Assembly: GCA_025964635.1 (NCBI GenBank)
Contig: JAOPYP010000105.1
Location: 1 to 14,902, forward strand
Origin: Actinomycetes bacterium
Lineage (GTDB): Bacteria; Actinomycetota; Actinomycetes; Streptosporangiales; Streptosporangiaceae
Reading direction: 5' to 3'
DNA length: 14,902 bases
Made by a program: the position numbers and the translations under genes. The number at the start of each line of letters is the position of its first letter. Within the stretch, counting starts at the first letter, position 1. This document shows positions 14,462 through 14,902 of the stretch, one piece after another. The notes under the pieces were generated by a model, which saw only the letters and a program-made list of their open reading frames with translations, had not been told where the DNA came from and searched no databases.

Positions 14462-14902
14462 CCACTAGCCACCCCGCGGCAGGCCACACCGCCGGCGGCC
14501 ACATCACCGGCAGCCATCCCGCTGGCCGCTACACGACCAGCACCGCCCTGCTCGAAGGACTGCGCGAGGCCGGCGTCCGCTACGCGTTCGCCAACCTGGG
14601 CAGTGACCACACCGGCATCCTGGAGGCCTACGCCCTGGCCAGCAGGCTGGGCACCCTGGACACACTCCCCGAGCTGATCCTCTGCCTGCACGAGAGCGTG
14701 GCGCTCAGCGCGGCCCACGGATACGCCCAGGTCAGCGGGGAGGCGCAGGCCGTCCTGGTGCACGTGGACTGCGGCACCCAGAACCTCGGGGGCGCGATCC
14801 ACAACGCCGCGCGCGGCCGGGTCCCGGTGCTGATCTTCGCCGGTCTCTCGCCGATGACCCAGGAAGGCGAGCTGCCCGGCAGCCGCACCGAGTTCATCCA
14901 CT
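14458..14902 (+). CDS. TPP-dependent enzyme, acetolactate synthase/benzoylformate decarboxylase superfamily (N-terminal part)
   Basis: This partial gene (148 codons visible, cut by the window end) encodes the TPP-binding pyrimidine domain of a thiamine-diphosphate enzyme. From residue 25, YTTSTALLEGLREAGVRYAF and NLGSDH match the domain start, and E79 in LHESVALSAAHGYAQVSG is the catalytic Glu contacting N1' of TPP. CGTQNLGGAIHNAARGRVPV and AGLSPMTQEGELPGSR follow. The sequence resembles proteins annotated only as 'thiamine pyrophosphate-requiring', so decarboxylation of an aromatic 2-oxo acid is inference. The GTG overlaps the permease stop (GTGA) with GGAGG at 14448-14452, so it belongs to the importer operon. 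Residues 2-23 are an unusual leader with His at exactly 5, 10, 15 and 20. The C-terminal TPP-binding half is not visible, so activity and substrate cannot be judged. Confidence 0.85.
   Translation, partial: MTTSHPAAGHTAGGHITGSHPAGRYTTSTALLEGLREAGVRYAFANLGSDHTGILEAYALASRLGTLDTLPELILCLHESVALSAAHGYAQVSGEAQAVLVHVDCGTQNLGGAIHNAARGRVPVLIFAGLSPMTQEGELPGSRTEFIH

Noticed and set aside
14458..14902. Firm call of benzoylformate decarboxylase for the TPP enzyme
   Set aside because: Only the N-terminal domain is visible, and its motifs fit an uncharacterised TPP subfamily as well as or better than MdlC.

Overview
The window is very GC-rich, with strong G/C bias at third codon positions, GTG starts, 4-base stop/start overlaps and a Tat-type lipoprotein. 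All of this fits a high-GC actinomycete; the species cannot be named from the sequence. It reads as a catabolic gene neighbourhood for an aromatic and/or amine compound with its own regulator and uptake system.

Layout. Bases 1-555 hold no convincing gene, only small repeats and hairpins. A polytopic GT-C type glycosyltransferase (556-2205, +) ends tail to tail with a two-gene minus-strand unit: a benzaldehyde-type aldehyde dehydrogenase (4899-3442), then 4-hydroxybenzoate 3-monooxygenase PobA (3441-2248), with the stop of the first directly abutting the start of the second. Across a 265-base divergent region lies a glutamine-synthetase-like ligase (5165-6592, +). Next come a small antisense DUF2267 gene (6994-6608), a FluG-type amidohydrolase (7166-8323, +) and an AraC-family regulator (8485-9447, +). 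From 9552 to the right edge runs a tightly packed plus-strand operon: a branched-chain-amino-acid-type ABC importer (binding lipoprotein, two ATPases, two permeases), then the N-terminal third of a thiamine-diphosphate (TPP) enzyme cut by the window end.

How it may work together. PobA makes protocatechuate from 4-hydroxybenzoate, and the aldehyde dehydrogenase would supply aromatic acid from an aromatic aldehyde. A TPP-dependent 2-oxo-acid decarboxylase could supply the aldehyde, although this TPP subfamily is not assigned. The ligase plus amidohydrolase correspond to the two halves of fungal FluG. They suggest that an amine is gamma-glutamylated and the glutamyl group later removed, as in the Puu and isopropylamine routes. 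The importer would bring in the substrate.

The best regulatory signal is a 17-base element in two places: the divergent promoter region between the aldehyde dehydrogenase and the ligase (4964-4980), and just upstream of the AraC gene (8419-8435). The copies agree at 15 of 17 bases and share a further GTTC at the same offset. This points to one regulon, probably controlled by the AraC protein. Other oddities are a nested hairpin abutting the ribosome-binding site of the binding-protein gene, a proline-rich hexapeptide repeat tail on one ATPase, and a histidine at every fifth residue at the start of the TPP enzyme.
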